NCBI GenBank assembly: GCA_910587555.1
Contig: CAJULV010000056.1
Coordinates: forward strand, 1 to 25,810
Source of the DNA: an uncultured Acetatifactor sp.
GTDB taxonomy: Bacteria; Bacillota; Clostridia; Lachnospirales; Lachnospiraceae
Length of the DNA stretch: 25,810 bases
Direction: 5' to 3'
Shown: positions 7,021 through 14,377 of the stretch, piece by piece
How positions within the stretch are numbered: position 1 is the first letter of the stretch
Layout of the letters: each line of letters opens with the position of its first letter
Program-made: the position numbers and the translations under genes
The notes under the pieces: generated by a model
Database searches by the model: none
Told to the model about the DNA's origin: nothing
The model's input: the letters and a program-made list of their open reading frames with translations, nothing else

Positions 7021-7090
7021 CCTGATTTCTTTCACCTGATTTTTTTCACCTGATTTTTTTCGGCTGATTATTTTTCGCCTGATTATTTTA
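7021..7090. repeat. 14-15 bp tandem repeat in leader of the 237-aa gene
   Basis: Five units based on CCTGATTTTTTTCA (plus strand) occur at 7021-7034, 7035-7048, 7049-7062, 7063-7077 and 7078-7090, with a degenerate unit before them. In transcript sense (minus strand) it is a purine-rich AAATCAGG repeat ending about 45 nt before the start codon at 6974. An overlapping 62-codon lysine-rich ORF is a by-product of the repeat. Confidence 0.72.
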
Positions 7091-7141
7091 GTCCCCGATG
7101 GGAAAAGTGTTTCCACTGTTTTCACAAGTGCTTCGTATGGT

Positions 7142-8185
7142 TCAAAATGCAAAAGGAAATTCGAATTCTTCTCCTACAGAAAAGGGAGACTCTCCCGCTG
7201 TCTCGGTAACTTTGAAACTTGCGCCATCCCATCCGTTCAGTTTGATTGTTCCTTTTATACTTCCATCATCTGATGTGAAAATCAGTTCTCCGTTTCCATT
7301 GTCAACAAAAGTTCCCTCTGCTCCACCCTGTCTGTAAATGGAGATACTCGCTTCGTCTTCTCCTTCCCATCCCTGTCGGGTGTTCAGAGAACTGTATACG
7401 CTGCCGGTTTCCTGGTTGTCTATAAACAAACCGTACTTTGCTGATTTTTCCGGCATGACAAAGGATTCCCCCCTTATCTTTGCCAGCTCATTTGCAAGAA
7501 CATAAGCCCTGTTCTTCGTAATCTCCTCCAGGAAGGAATTCTGAAGGAGCGGAAACATGCTGCCATTTTCCTCCCTGGACCCAAGGCTCAACAATGTCAC
7601 TTCTTCCTTCATGGCTACCCAGTTCCGCTGTTCTTTCAGGATTTTCTCCTTTGTCTCCTGATCTGCGGAATCACTGAATCTGCCCCAAATACTGTTTAAT
7701 TCCGTATCCCATATAACGAAAAGCCATTTGGACGATAGATTCATTTCACTCTGGGTTTGGGCTGCCTCTGCTAACGGAGTGTACTTTTGAATGATTTTCT
7801 CTATATTCTCCAATTCCTCCTGCAGAGATGCGGAACCTGATACCAGATCTTCAACATCCGCCTTGATATCCTCCGAATAGTCATAAGTGAAATCGATTTT
7901 CGTCTGATCATTCAATTCCATATCCTGGTTTTCCCGGTTATCCTGGTTTTCACTGCTTTCAAGCACGGATGGCTCTTCGGCTTGAGAAGATTCGCCTTCC
8001 ATGCGCAGCTCATTGCTTTCTGTTCCTTCATTGATTTCTGTTCCTTCATTGATTTCTATTCCTTCAATAATTTCTGTCCCTTCCATAATTTCTGTTCCTT
8101 CATTGCTTTCTGTCCCCTCTTTGCCGCAGCCAGTGCAAAGTCCGGCCATTAAGATCAATGTCAGCAGATAAATTCTTTTTTTCAT
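7142..8185 (-). CDS. Lipoprotein with hexapeptide repeat and LprI-like (DUF1311) domain
   Basis: A 347-residue predicted surface lipoprotein. The signal peptide MKKRIYLLTLILMAGLCTGC ends at Cys20; the -3 position is Cys rather than Leu/Val, a slightly unusual lipobox. Residues 23-58 are six copies of EGTEIN-like hexapeptides, then an acidic Ser/Glu/Gln linker to about 95. Residues 143-236 match the LprI/DUF1311 pattern (QTQSEMN, WDTELNSIW, LKEQRNWVAMKEE, ITKNRAYVLANEL) but lack the usual cysteines. That family includes lysozyme inhibitors, though most members are uncharacterised. The C-terminal ~100 residues look beta-rich. Likely role: a cell-envelope protein exposed on a flexible stalk. Confidence 0.8.
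   Translation of the reverse strand: MKKRIYLLTLILMAGLCTGCGKEGTESNEGTEIMEGTEIIEGIEINEGTEINEGTESNELRMEGESSQAEEPSVLESSENQDNRENQDMELNDQTKIDFTYDYSEDIKADVEDLVSGSASLQEELENIEKIIQKYTPLAEAAQTQSEMNLSSKWLFVIWDTELNSIWGRFSDSADQETKEKILKEQRNWVAMKEEVTLLSLGSREENGSMFPLLQNSFLEEITKNRAYVLANELAKIRGESFVMPEKSAKYGLFIDNQETGSVYSSLNTRQGWEGEDEASISIYRQGGAEGTFVDNGNGELIFTSDDGSIKGTIKLNGWDGASFKVTETAGESPFSVGEEFEFPFAF
8012..8119. repeat. Six 18-bp tandem repeats in lipoprotein stalk
   Basis: Six units of the form TTCATTGATTTCTGTTCC (plus strand) encode E-G-T-E-(I/S)-(N/M/I) on the minus strand. All are exactly 18 bp, so frame is kept whatever the copy number. Differences between units are few, implying recent expansion. This is a good candidate for strain-to-strain length variation. 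Confidence 0.85.
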
Positions 8186-8258
8186 CTATTTTATTTCCCT
8201 CTCTTTCCTGGTTGCTAAACGTTATTTATACTGCGCACCGGTTGAATTTGCAGTGCAA

Positions 8259-8324
8259 CCTGACTGCAGACCGCCAGTCAGGTATTTTCCCGGAGGCCTC
8301 ACTGTAAATCCTGGCGGTCTACAG
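8259..8324. repeat. Nested inverted repeats able to form two exclusive hairpins
   Basis: CTGCAGACCGCCAG (8264-8277) pairs with CTGGCGGTCTACAG (8311-8324) with one mismatch in 14. The same left arm is also inside a smaller hairpin, CCTGACT (8259-8265) with AGTCAGG (8276-8282). Only one can form at a time. It overlaps the stop codon of the DUF5808-like gene and lies 70 bases upstream of the lipoprotein gene on the same strand. No T-run follows in either direction. Confidence 0.55.
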
Positions 8325-8513
8325 TATAAAAACATTGACAAAGACAGCAATAATAATTACAAAAATAAGATTCCATATCCATGTCCACCTGTTTCCAAAA
8401 TTGAATGTATAGCCAAATCCGCTTCCCGGTCTCTTGATAATGACTCTTTTATCTTCTCTGTTAAAATACAGTCTTCCAATGAACCAACCGTCATCTCTAT
8501 TTTTTGATTTCAT
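8319..8513 (-). CDS. Small membrane protein, DUF5808-like
   Basis: 64 residues. The first half, DGWFIGRLYFNREDKRVIIKR followed by a Gly-rich turn and YTFNFGNRW, matches the short DUF5808 motif, in which a Trp-rich segment, a D/E-K/P-R turn and a GWTLNF-like strand are conserved. The second half is one membrane helix (about 45-64). Function is unknown; DUF5808 is found in membrane proteins of Firmicutes. AAGGAGGG immediately before the ATG at 8513 strongly supports translation. Its stop codon lies inside the inverted repeat at 8259-8324. Confidence 0.75.
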   Translation of the reverse strand: MKSKNRDDGWFIGRLYFNREDKRVIIKRPGSGFGYTFNFGNRWTWIWNLIFVIIIAVFVNVFIL

Positions 8514-8676
8514 ACAGCCCTCCTTTGCGGCTTCTTCTTTCCATACTTAATGATAAACGATATGCCTGTTGCCCGCAGTGTGAATTTATAAGCCCCTTTT
8601 CCGTGAGTAGATACTTCTAAAAATTTTCAAACACGAGCCTCGTACACCTTCCACTGCTCTTTCAGCTGATTCCTTA

Positions 8677-9192
8677 TCATATTGACTTCCTCCGCCTGTA
8701 CCATAAGACGCACCAGGCCCCCAGGTAAAACAGGATATATGCCGCCGACGCCCCAAGTAACAGCAAATCCCTTCTTCGCAGGCCCGCCGTATAGCGCTCC
8801 GCATCCAATTCCGGCGCCACGGTAATATAGGCCCCCGAACTTAAAATGCTTAGAACCCTGCGGTCCACAGTCACCCCCGCATCCACGGTCTTCTCTCCGC
8901 TCTCACGGCTGACGGCCCTTTCCTCCCACCGATACCCCTTTGCCTCCGTATCCCTGTAATAGACCATGTAAACGGTTTTGGTGGGATTCATGCGCTTCTC
9001 CCGCCCGGTTCCGGTATTCTCCACCTGGACCGGCAGCACCTGGTAAGGCCGGAAGGTATACACGCCCTTGTCCTCGTAACTTTCCGCCGGAAGAATATCC
9101 AAATAATCCTGTACGGAAAGAACGCCCGTTACCGCTGCCAGAAGAAAGAGCATTAGACCCCCAGTGAAAAGAATTGCCCTTAATTTTTCCAT
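8677..9192 (-). CDS. Membrane protein of unknown function, two terminal membrane segments
   Basis: 171 residues that I do not recognise. A hydrophobic segment (about 7-26) is followed by a probably extracytoplasmic region of about 115 residues with no cysteine, and a second hydrophobic segment (about 142-163) with a basic end WYRRRKSI. The topology is like DUF3592-type envelope proteins, but I cannot make a firm match. The ATG at 9192 has GGGGGGAT just upstream. The 163 bases between it and the DUF5808-like gene contain no gene that I can support. It resembles the 237-residue protein in plan. Confidence 0.68.
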   Translation of the reverse strand: MEKLRAILFTGGLMLFLLAAVTGVLSVQDYLDILPAESYEDKGVYTFRPYQVLPVQVENTGTGREKRMNPTKTVYMVYYRDTEAKGYRWEERAVSRESGEKTVDAGVTVDRRVLSILSSGAYITVAPELDAERYTAGLRRRDLLLLGASAAYILFYLGAWCVLWYRRRKSI

Positions 9193-9344
9193 GAAATCCC
9201 CCCATTTATCAGCTTCCCATATCCAGATAGCAGGATTGACACCATTATACTACTTTCCTTCCCTGTTTTCTACCATATTTTCCCCGATAAAGGCCTGGAG
9301 AAACCCGGAATTTGTTCCTGTTCCGGCGTTAGGGGCAACAAACA

Positions 9345-9375
9345 GCGCCACCTCTGATCTTTGCAGAAGTGGCGC
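9345..9375 (-). terminator. Rho-independent terminator after the sigma factor remnant
   Basis: GCGCCAC plus TCTG (9345-9356) pairs with CAGA plus GTGGCGC (9364-9375), one mismatch, 7-nt loop. On the minus strand the stem is followed by TGTTTGTTG. It lies about 75 bases after the stop at 9449 and would end minus-strand transcription there. The rest of 9193-9448 shows no gene. Confidence 0.65.
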
Positions 9376-9448
9376 CGTCCTGATTACATATTGATTTCGC
9401 TATTTATTCCTTCCCTCACACATGCCCGAATCAGGCACAGCCCACTCC

Positions 9449-9998
9449 TTACATGCAGGGAAGAACATCACTGAACATAAGCAAATTGGCGGTAACCCTC
9501 TCCCTCTCTGTCAGCGGCCTGAAAATCCCCCTGGCATACAGATACTCCATGGTCATTACCGCAGCGATATTGCTGATAAAATTTGCAGTCTCCTGAAAAA
9601 TTACCAGTTCCTGCATCCGGGAAGGATAGTTCTTCGCCTTCATCATGGCGCTTTCCAGTGCGCGGTCAGCGAAACCCTTCTTCAATTCCTCCCCTATGGC
9701 AGGAATTCTGTCGAAAAACGCCTGCTCACTGCCTTTTACAATCATCACATTGACTTTCCCATCCTCCGTCAGATACCCCCGCTCCCTCAAGCGCTGAAGC
9801 TTTTCTTCAGAGTCCGTATTTTCCGTCAACATGCCTTTCATAAACTCATACAGATAATCATAATCAGATGTAAGATTATTCTTCCACACCCCCTGCCAAG
9901 TCTTCCGCCTCGTCATAGGAGAATGCTTTCTTCATGGCAAAGCCATATATTTTCGGAAGATATTCCTTTATCATACGGTCTGCTTCTGCTTTTTCCAT
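9449..9998 (-). pseudogene. RNA polymerase sigma factor with large internal deletion
   Basis: The 5' part, from an ATG at 9998 with AAGGAG 6-7 nt upstream, encodes MEKAEADRMIKEYLPKIYGF and continues to YDEAEDL, a sigma-70 region 2 start. It hits a stop at 9876-9878. From about 9903 a second frame continues to 9449 as an open C-terminal domain (NNLTSDYDYLYEFMKGML to TERERVTANLLMFSDVLP). From memory, Lachnospiraceae carry long sigma factors whose distal end looks like this second part. The rest of region 2, region 4 and the middle are missing, and the join is out of frame. Product: at most a 40-residue peptide. An alternative is an intact separate gene starting at 9916 (ATG, no good site). Confidence 0.68.
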
Positions 9999-10432
9999 TC
10001 TCTGCTCCTTACCCTTTTCCATGCTCTCTGCCGTAACCCTTCGGTCAAAAGATGGAACTTTTTCTGCCGTCTTCCTCCTGCAAAAATCAGGCACAGGCTC
10101 TGTCTGTTGCCCGGTCCCCTGGCTCTATAAGGCTTCATTTGCTGTATCCTTGTGTATCAGTGCTGTACGGTTATATAGTGAAGAAAATTCAGAAAAGGTT
10201 GGTCAAAACAAAAAATTTTATCAACTGACTCCTCTTGAAATAAATATAGTCCATTTTAAACCATATCAAAAGTATCAGCCAGGAATTTTTACGGAAACTT
10301 TTGCGGGAATCTGTTTTCTGAAAGAAGAAACTGTAGTATAATCACTAAAAGCGAAATGCAGCCGCAGCTGCCATGACCACAGGCATTGTAAGAAATGAGA
10401 CAAATGAAACATAGGAATGGAGGAATGACCAA
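9999..10432. other. Intergenic region between diverging genes
   Basis: No gene was recognised on either strand. A TATAAT at 10337-10342 could be the -10 of a plus-strand promoter for the Nudix pair, but the -35 at 17 nt (TTTTCT) is poor. The 10190-10300 part is AT-rich. A plus-strand ORF crossing it runs antisense to the sigma remnant and has no ribosome binding site. Confidence 0.4.
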
Positions 10433-10864
10433 ATGACAGAGGTTCGGTTTTATGAGGAAGCTGATGATGAATTACTTCAATTTGCCGTAATTATATCCAG
10501 GGCACAGAACAAATATGTATTTTGTAAACACAGAAGCAGAGATACCTGGGAAGCCCCGGGAGGGCATCGGGAAGCCGGAGAAAACATCCTGGATACGGCA
10601 AAGCGGGAGCTGTATGAGGAAACGGGAGCCTTGGAATTTACCATAAACCCTGTCTGTGTCTATTCCGTTACAGCGCCGGACAATCTGAATAATGGGGAAG
10701 AATCCTTCGGAATGCTGTTTTTTGCCCAAATCACCCGTTTTGAGGCAGATCTCCACAGCGAAATTGAGAAAATAGCGCTGATGGAGGACTTGCCGGAGAA
10801 CTGGACATACCCCCATATTCAGCCGCTGCTGCTGCAGGAAGCCAAAAAACGGGGATACCTGTAA
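10433..10864 (+). CDS. Nudix hydrolase
   Basis: 143 residues. The Nudix box starts at GGHREAGENILDTAKRELYE and continues ETGAL, with every metal-binding Glu of GX5EX7REUXEEXGU present, so it should hydrolyse a nucleoside diphosphate linked to another group. The substrate is not predictable from sequence; MutT-like cleaning of the nucleotide pool is one option. GGAGGAATG lies before the ATG at 10433. A second Nudix gene follows 52 nt later on the same strand, and the pair is probably one transcript. Confidence 0.9.
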   Translation: MTEVRFYEEADDELLQFAVIISRAQNKYVFCKHRSRDTWEAPGGHREAGENILDTAKRELYEETGALEFTINPVCVYSVTAPDNLNNGEESFGMLFFAQITRFEADLHSEIEKIALMEDLPENWTYPHIQPLLLQEAKKRGYL

Positions 10865-10916
10865 ACCATTTCTTAAGATGATATACAAATCAGCATGTTT
10901 AAGGAGATAATTTAAA

Positions 10917-11378
10917 ATGCACAAAATATTTGGAATAAATGAGGGCGTTGAATATGTACATCGAAAAGGGGCTTACTTAATCCCTGTAAGAGATCACTGT
11001 ATTGGTATTGTACAAACGCCTAAAGGGTATTTCCTGTTGGGCGGCGGAATGGATAACGGAGAAACAGATACCATGTGCATTATGCGGGAATGTATGGAGG
11101 AAACAGGGTATTCCGTTTTGGTAAAGAAGAAAATATGTTCAGCAGAAACATATGCAAAACATCCTGTGATCGGTTATTTTCATCCGATCCAAACCTACTA
11201 TTTGGGAGAGCTGCTTGAACAGAAACAAGCTCCCGTTGAATCTGACCATAAACTTATATGGATGGATTATGACAGCCTTAGGGGCAGGATGTTTCTGGAA
11301 ATGCAGAATTGGGCTTTGGAGCAAATCGGCAGGGACTGTGTGAACAGCTGCCGAAACCACTATGAAAGCACCATATAA
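10917..11378 (+). CDS. Nudix hydrolase, second of a pair
   Basis: 153 residues. The Nudix box starts GGGMDNGETDTMCIMRECME and continues ETGYSV, complete in its catalytic Glu residues. AAGGAGAT precedes the ATG at 10917. Apart from the box it is not similar to its upstream neighbour, so it is not a recent duplicate; the N-terminal YLIPVRDHCIGIVQTPKGYFLL is the usual first strand pair of the fold. The substrate is unknown. Its 3' end sits only 25 nt before the remnant of ApbE, whose N-terminal half has been lost at this boundary. Confidence 0.88.
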   Translation: MHKIFGINEGVEYVHRKGAYLIPVRDHCIGIVQTPKGYFLLGGGMDNGETDTMCIMRECMEETGYSVLVKKKICSAETYAKHPVIGYFHPIQTYYLGELLEQKQAPVESDHKLIWMDYDSLRGRMFLEMQNWALEQIGRDCVNSCRNHYESTI

Positions 11379-11380
11379 GA

Positions 11381-11421
11381 GCCAATATAAGAACACAATA
11401 TAAACACAATATAAACACAAC
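11381..11421. repeat. 11-bp tandem repeat at the broken ApbE end
   Basis: AACACAATATA occurs at 11392-11402 and 11403-11413, with partial copies either side (CAATATAAG before, AACACAAC after). It fills the gap between the Nudix stop and the first codons that look like ApbE, so it marks the deletion junction. Confidence 0.65.
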
Positions 11422-12099
11422 GCGGAAACCCGGGGCGCATTTGACATAACAACAGGTGCTGCGAACCGGCTCTGGCGGGATGCGATCCGCTGCGCCAAAA
11501 TGCCGTCAGATTCGGCTCTGGCAGAAGGCTGCGGCCGAAACGGGCTTTCCGATCTGGTATTGGACGAGACAGAAAGCACCGCATTTCTGCGCAGGAAGGG
11601 AATGCAGATTGATCTGGGCGGAATTGCAAAAGGGTATGCGGCTGACCAGGCTTTACAGATTTTGAAGAAAAACAAGGTGCGTCACGCCCTTCTGAATTTC
11701 GGCGGAACCGTGATTGCCCTGGGCAGGGAACAAAAAATCGGCATTCAGCACCCGTATCAGAAAAACGGCCAGTCCATAGCCGAAGTTTCGGTGAGAAACA
11801 AGGCCGTTGTAACCAGTGGTACTTATGAGCGAGGGTTCTTTTCCCAAGGCAGGCGATACCATCATATCCTGAATCCCCGCACAGGCTGTCCGGCGGATTC
11901 AGGGCTGCTGTCCGTAACCCTGGTGGGCCAGAGCGCCATGGAACTGGATGCCCTGGCCACGGGCCTATGCGTATTGGGAAGAAACGCCGGTTTGCCCCTT
12001 TTGGAAAAACACGGAATAGAGGCCGTTTTCATAGACAATGAGGGGGAAATCAGAATCACCCCCGGACTGCAGGGGAAATTCCTTTTGAGAAGAAATTGA
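11404..12099 (+). pseudogene. apbE: FAD:protein FMN transferase (ApbE), N-terminal part missing
   Basis: ApbE covalently attaches FMN to a Thr in FMN_bind domains, using FAD. The open frame runs from 11404 after a TAA. ApbE similarity starts at GAFDITTGAANRLW (from about 11434) and continues through GMQIDLGGIAKGYAADQAL, LLNFGGTVIALG, AVVTSGTYERGF, HILNPRTGCPAD and ELDALATGL. The signal or lipobox region and roughly the first 100 residues are absent; only 25 bases separate it from the Nudix stop. The first ATG (11500) has no ribosome binding site and would remove FDITTG. So the product is probably inactive or not made. Eight nt after its stop begins the leader of the flavinylation target. Confidence 0.82.
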
Positions 12100-12121
12100 G
12101 TTTATCGTGGAGGTATCCGTT

Positions 12122-14080
12122 TTGAAGGAAGTAACTGTTTCGAAAGAAGTGGCTGTTTCGAAAGAAGTAGCTGTTTCAAAGAAAAAGCGAACGAAAAAGC
12201 GCGGGGTCATCACACAATGCATCCGGCATCTGATTCAGGCGGCCGCTTTTATCCTGTATCCGGGATTGTTTATCATGGTATTTTCCGCTGTGCGGGATAT
12301 ATTGACGGCACTGACAGGAGGCCGTTTTTCTTTTGGCGGACTGTTTCCGCAGCTGCTCCTTGTTTCCATGGTATTTCTGATTACCGCTCTGTGGGGGCGT
12401 TTTTTCTGCGGGTTTCTCTGTTCCTTCGGAATGATGCAGGAGCTTATTTTCTTTTTTTCCAAAAAGACTGTCTGCGGGAAGGTACAGATTCCGAAACGGT
12501 TGGACCGCATCCTGAAATATCTGAAGTACGCAATATTGGTCCTGATAACGGCAGGAGTTTGGGTACTGGCGCTTCCGGTGGATTCTTCCTGGAGTCCCTG
12601 GGGCGTGTTCGGGATGCTGATCTCGGGAAATCTTTCCCTTGTCTCCTCTGCCATACCCACCGCGGGATTCGGGCTGCTGTTGGCAATCGCTGTGGGTTCC
12701 CTGTTTGTGGGGCGCTTTTTCTGCCGGTATCTGTGTCCCCTGGGAGCACTGTTGGCTGTGGTTTCCGGAAAACGGCTGTACAAAATAAGACGCCAGGGCG
12801 ATTCCTGCACAAACTGCGGGCTTTGTACCAGGGCCTGCAGCATGGGAATCCCCATACCGGAGAAAGAGGCGGTCATATCCGTGGAATGCATCCAGTGCAT
12901 GCAGTGCCTTGCCATATGTCCCAAAAAGAGCCTGTCCGCCACCCCTTCCGGCGCCATGGCAGGCACTGCCGCCGCTGCTGTAATCGGCGGAACGATACTC
13001 GTGGGCAATCTGGCTTCCTTCCCTGCTGCAAAACCCGTATCCGAACAGGCTGCCATGAAAACGGAAAGTGCGGAAAAAGGCAAGTACAAAGACGGCGTCT
13101 ACACGGGCACAGGAGAAGGGTTTCGGGGAAAGATAGAAGTGCAGGTCACTGTGGAAGACGGCTATCTTTCGGATATTACGGTGCTTTCCTTCCAGGATGA
13201 TCAGTCGTTTTTCCAAAAAGCGCAGTCCGCGGTAATTCAGGCAATTCTAACAGAACAGACAACTGACGTCAGCGCGGTCAGCGGCGCTACGTTTTCCAGT
13301 AAAGGCATTATGGATGCTGTGGCGGATGCATTGGGAACCGGTTTTGACGGCGCGGAGCAGCCCGGCCAAAGCAATTCGGAAACAGCGGAAAATCGGGACC
13401 AGTCCGGTGCCGGGGAATCTCGGCCATCCGGGGACCATGGGGCAGCTCCTTCAGACAACAGCCAGGAAGCCCAGTCACCTGGAGATAAACCCGGGGATAA
13501 GGGCGCAGACACCACCGGGACTACCAGACCCGAACCCGAAACCCAATCACCCGGGAATGATGATCCAGGGCCTTCGGACAACGGGCAGGAAACTGACAAG
13601 GCAGACGGCCGATTTTCCGTTCCAGACGGTACCTATGAAGGAACAGGAAGCGGCTTCCGCGGAACCACCACTGTATCCGTCACCGTAAAAGACAACGCCA
13701 TTACGGATATTACAATTCAATCCTATGAAGACGACACTGCGTTTTTCACCCGTGCGAAGGATACGATTATCAGTGAAATTATCAGCACCCAGTCCCTGGA
13801 TGTGCCAACGGTCAGCGGTGCCACATTTTCCAGTAACAGCATACTGAACGCCGTTGCGGATGCACTGGGAACCGGTTCCCCCAGTGCGGAACAGCCTGCA
13901 GACAACGAAAGCAATTCCGGAACCGATCAGCCTGAAGCTGACGGCGGTAACGGACAGGGCGCAGGACAGCCTGGTAACCACGGCGGTAACGGACAGGGAC
14001 AGACAGGTGGCGGAAGACGCGGAAACGGTTGGCGCGGCTCTGGAGGCTCTGGAGGCGGACAACGGGGAAGGGGAAATTGA
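12122..14080 (+). CDS. NapH/NosR-like membrane Fe-S protein with two FMN_bind domains
   Basis: About 652 residues. The cytosolic N-terminus carries KEVAVS repeats. Then come four to five membrane helices with NosR/NapH-type motifs FFCGFLCSFG and FFCRYLCPLG, and two 4Fe-4S clusters (CTNCGLCTRAC from residue 229, then CIQCMQCLAICP). A further helix (AGTAAAAVIGGTILVGNL) leads outside the membrane. Two FMN_bind domains follow (about 320-415 and 495-595), each ending in VSGATFSS; the flavin-accepting Thr are T390 and T568. A Pro/Asp/Gln linker joins them, and a Gly-rich tail ends the protein. Family knowledge predicts electron flow from cytosol through clusters to surface flavins; the acceptor is unknown. 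The TTG at 12122 follows GGAGG; a GTG at 12107 is the alternative. It is cotranscribed with ApbE. Confidence 0.88.
   Translation: MKEVTVSKEVAVSKEVAVSKKKRTKKRGVITQCIRHLIQAAAFILYPGLFIMVFSAVRDILTALTGGRFSFGGLFPQLLLVSMVFLITALWGRFFCGFLCSFGMMQELIFFFSKKTVCGKVQIPKRLDRILKYLKYAILVLITAGVWVLALPVDSSWSPWGVFGMLISGNLSLVSSAIPTAGFGLLLAIAVGSLFVGRFFCRYLCPLGALLAVVSGKRLYKIRRQGDSCTNCGLCTRACSMGIPIPEKEAVISVECIQCMQCLAICPKKSLSATPSGAMAGTAAAAVIGGTILVGNLASFPAAKPVSEQAAMKTESAEKGKYKDGVYTGTGEGFRGKIEVQVTVEDGYLSDITVLSFQDDQSFFQKAQSAVIQAILTEQTTDVSAVSGATFSSKGIMDAVADALGTGFDGAEQPGQSNSETAENRDQSGAGESRPSGDHGAAPSDNSQEAQSPGDKPGDKGADTTGTTRPEPETQSPGNDDPGPSDNGQETDKADGRFSVPDGTYEGTGSGFRGTTTVSVTVKDNAITDITIQSYEDDTAFFTRAKDTIISEIISTQSLDVPTVSGATFSSNSILNAVADALGTGSPSAEQPADNESNSGTDQPEADGGNGQGAGQPGNHGGNGQGQTGGGRRGNGWRGSGGSGGGQRGRGN
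12125..12178 (+). repeat. Three 18-bp tandem repeats at the N-terminus of the Fe-S/FMN protein
   Basis: AAGGAAGTAACTGTTTCG, then two units of the form AAAGAAGTGGCTGTTTCG, encode KEVTVS-KEVAVS-KEVAVS. All three are exactly 18 bp and nearly identical. They lie in the cytosolic tail before the first membrane helix. Confidence 0.8.
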
Positions 14081-14110
14081 CAGCATAAATGGTTCCCCTT
14101 ATGACTTTGA

Positions 14111-14137
14111 CCTGCTTTGTCGACTCGGCAAAGCAGG
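14111..14137. terminator. Hairpin after the Fe-S/FMN gene, possible terminator
   Basis: CCTGCTTTG (14111-14119) pairs perfectly with CAAAGCAGG (14129-14137), 9-nt loop, 30 bases after the stop. The following bases are A-rich and not a T-run, so termination is uncertain, but placement fits the end of the ApbE/FMN transcript. Confidence 0.45.
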
Positions 14138-14323
14138 AAAACTTTATCGTATGAAAAATTCCCCATATGCGTTCCATAATCCCCTCTTTTGTATAATCCG
14201 AGCTTACCACTCTGCCTGGGACTTTCCCATCCTTTACAGATAGTCCGTCCGGTATCTGCAATTAGCAGCCTTTTCCACGAAAAATAAAGTGAGCATTCAA
14301 TCTATAAAATTTTGAAAAGACCG

Positions 14324-14352
14324 TTGAGGAAAAATGTCTTTAAGTGTATACT
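14324..14352 (+). promoter_or_regulatory. Promoter of the Rpn gene pair
   Basis: TTGAGG (14324-14329), a 17-nt spacer and TATACT (14347-14352) form a good sigma-A promoter about 25 nt upstream of the start codon at 14378. This implies a very short leader and separate transcription from the FMN gene. Confidence 0.62.
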
Positions 14353-14377
14353 ATTAATGAGAGAAAGGAATTACATT

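Noticed and set aside
6964..7152. 62-codon lysine-rich ORF upstream of the 237-aa gene
   Set aside because: It is only the reading of the 14-15 bp tandem repeat, with no plausible ribosome binding site.
12176..13216. Minus-strand ORFs of 346 and 284 codons opposite the Fe-S/FMN gene
   Set aside because: They are mirror frames of a gene with unmistakable Fe-S and FMN_bind motifs.
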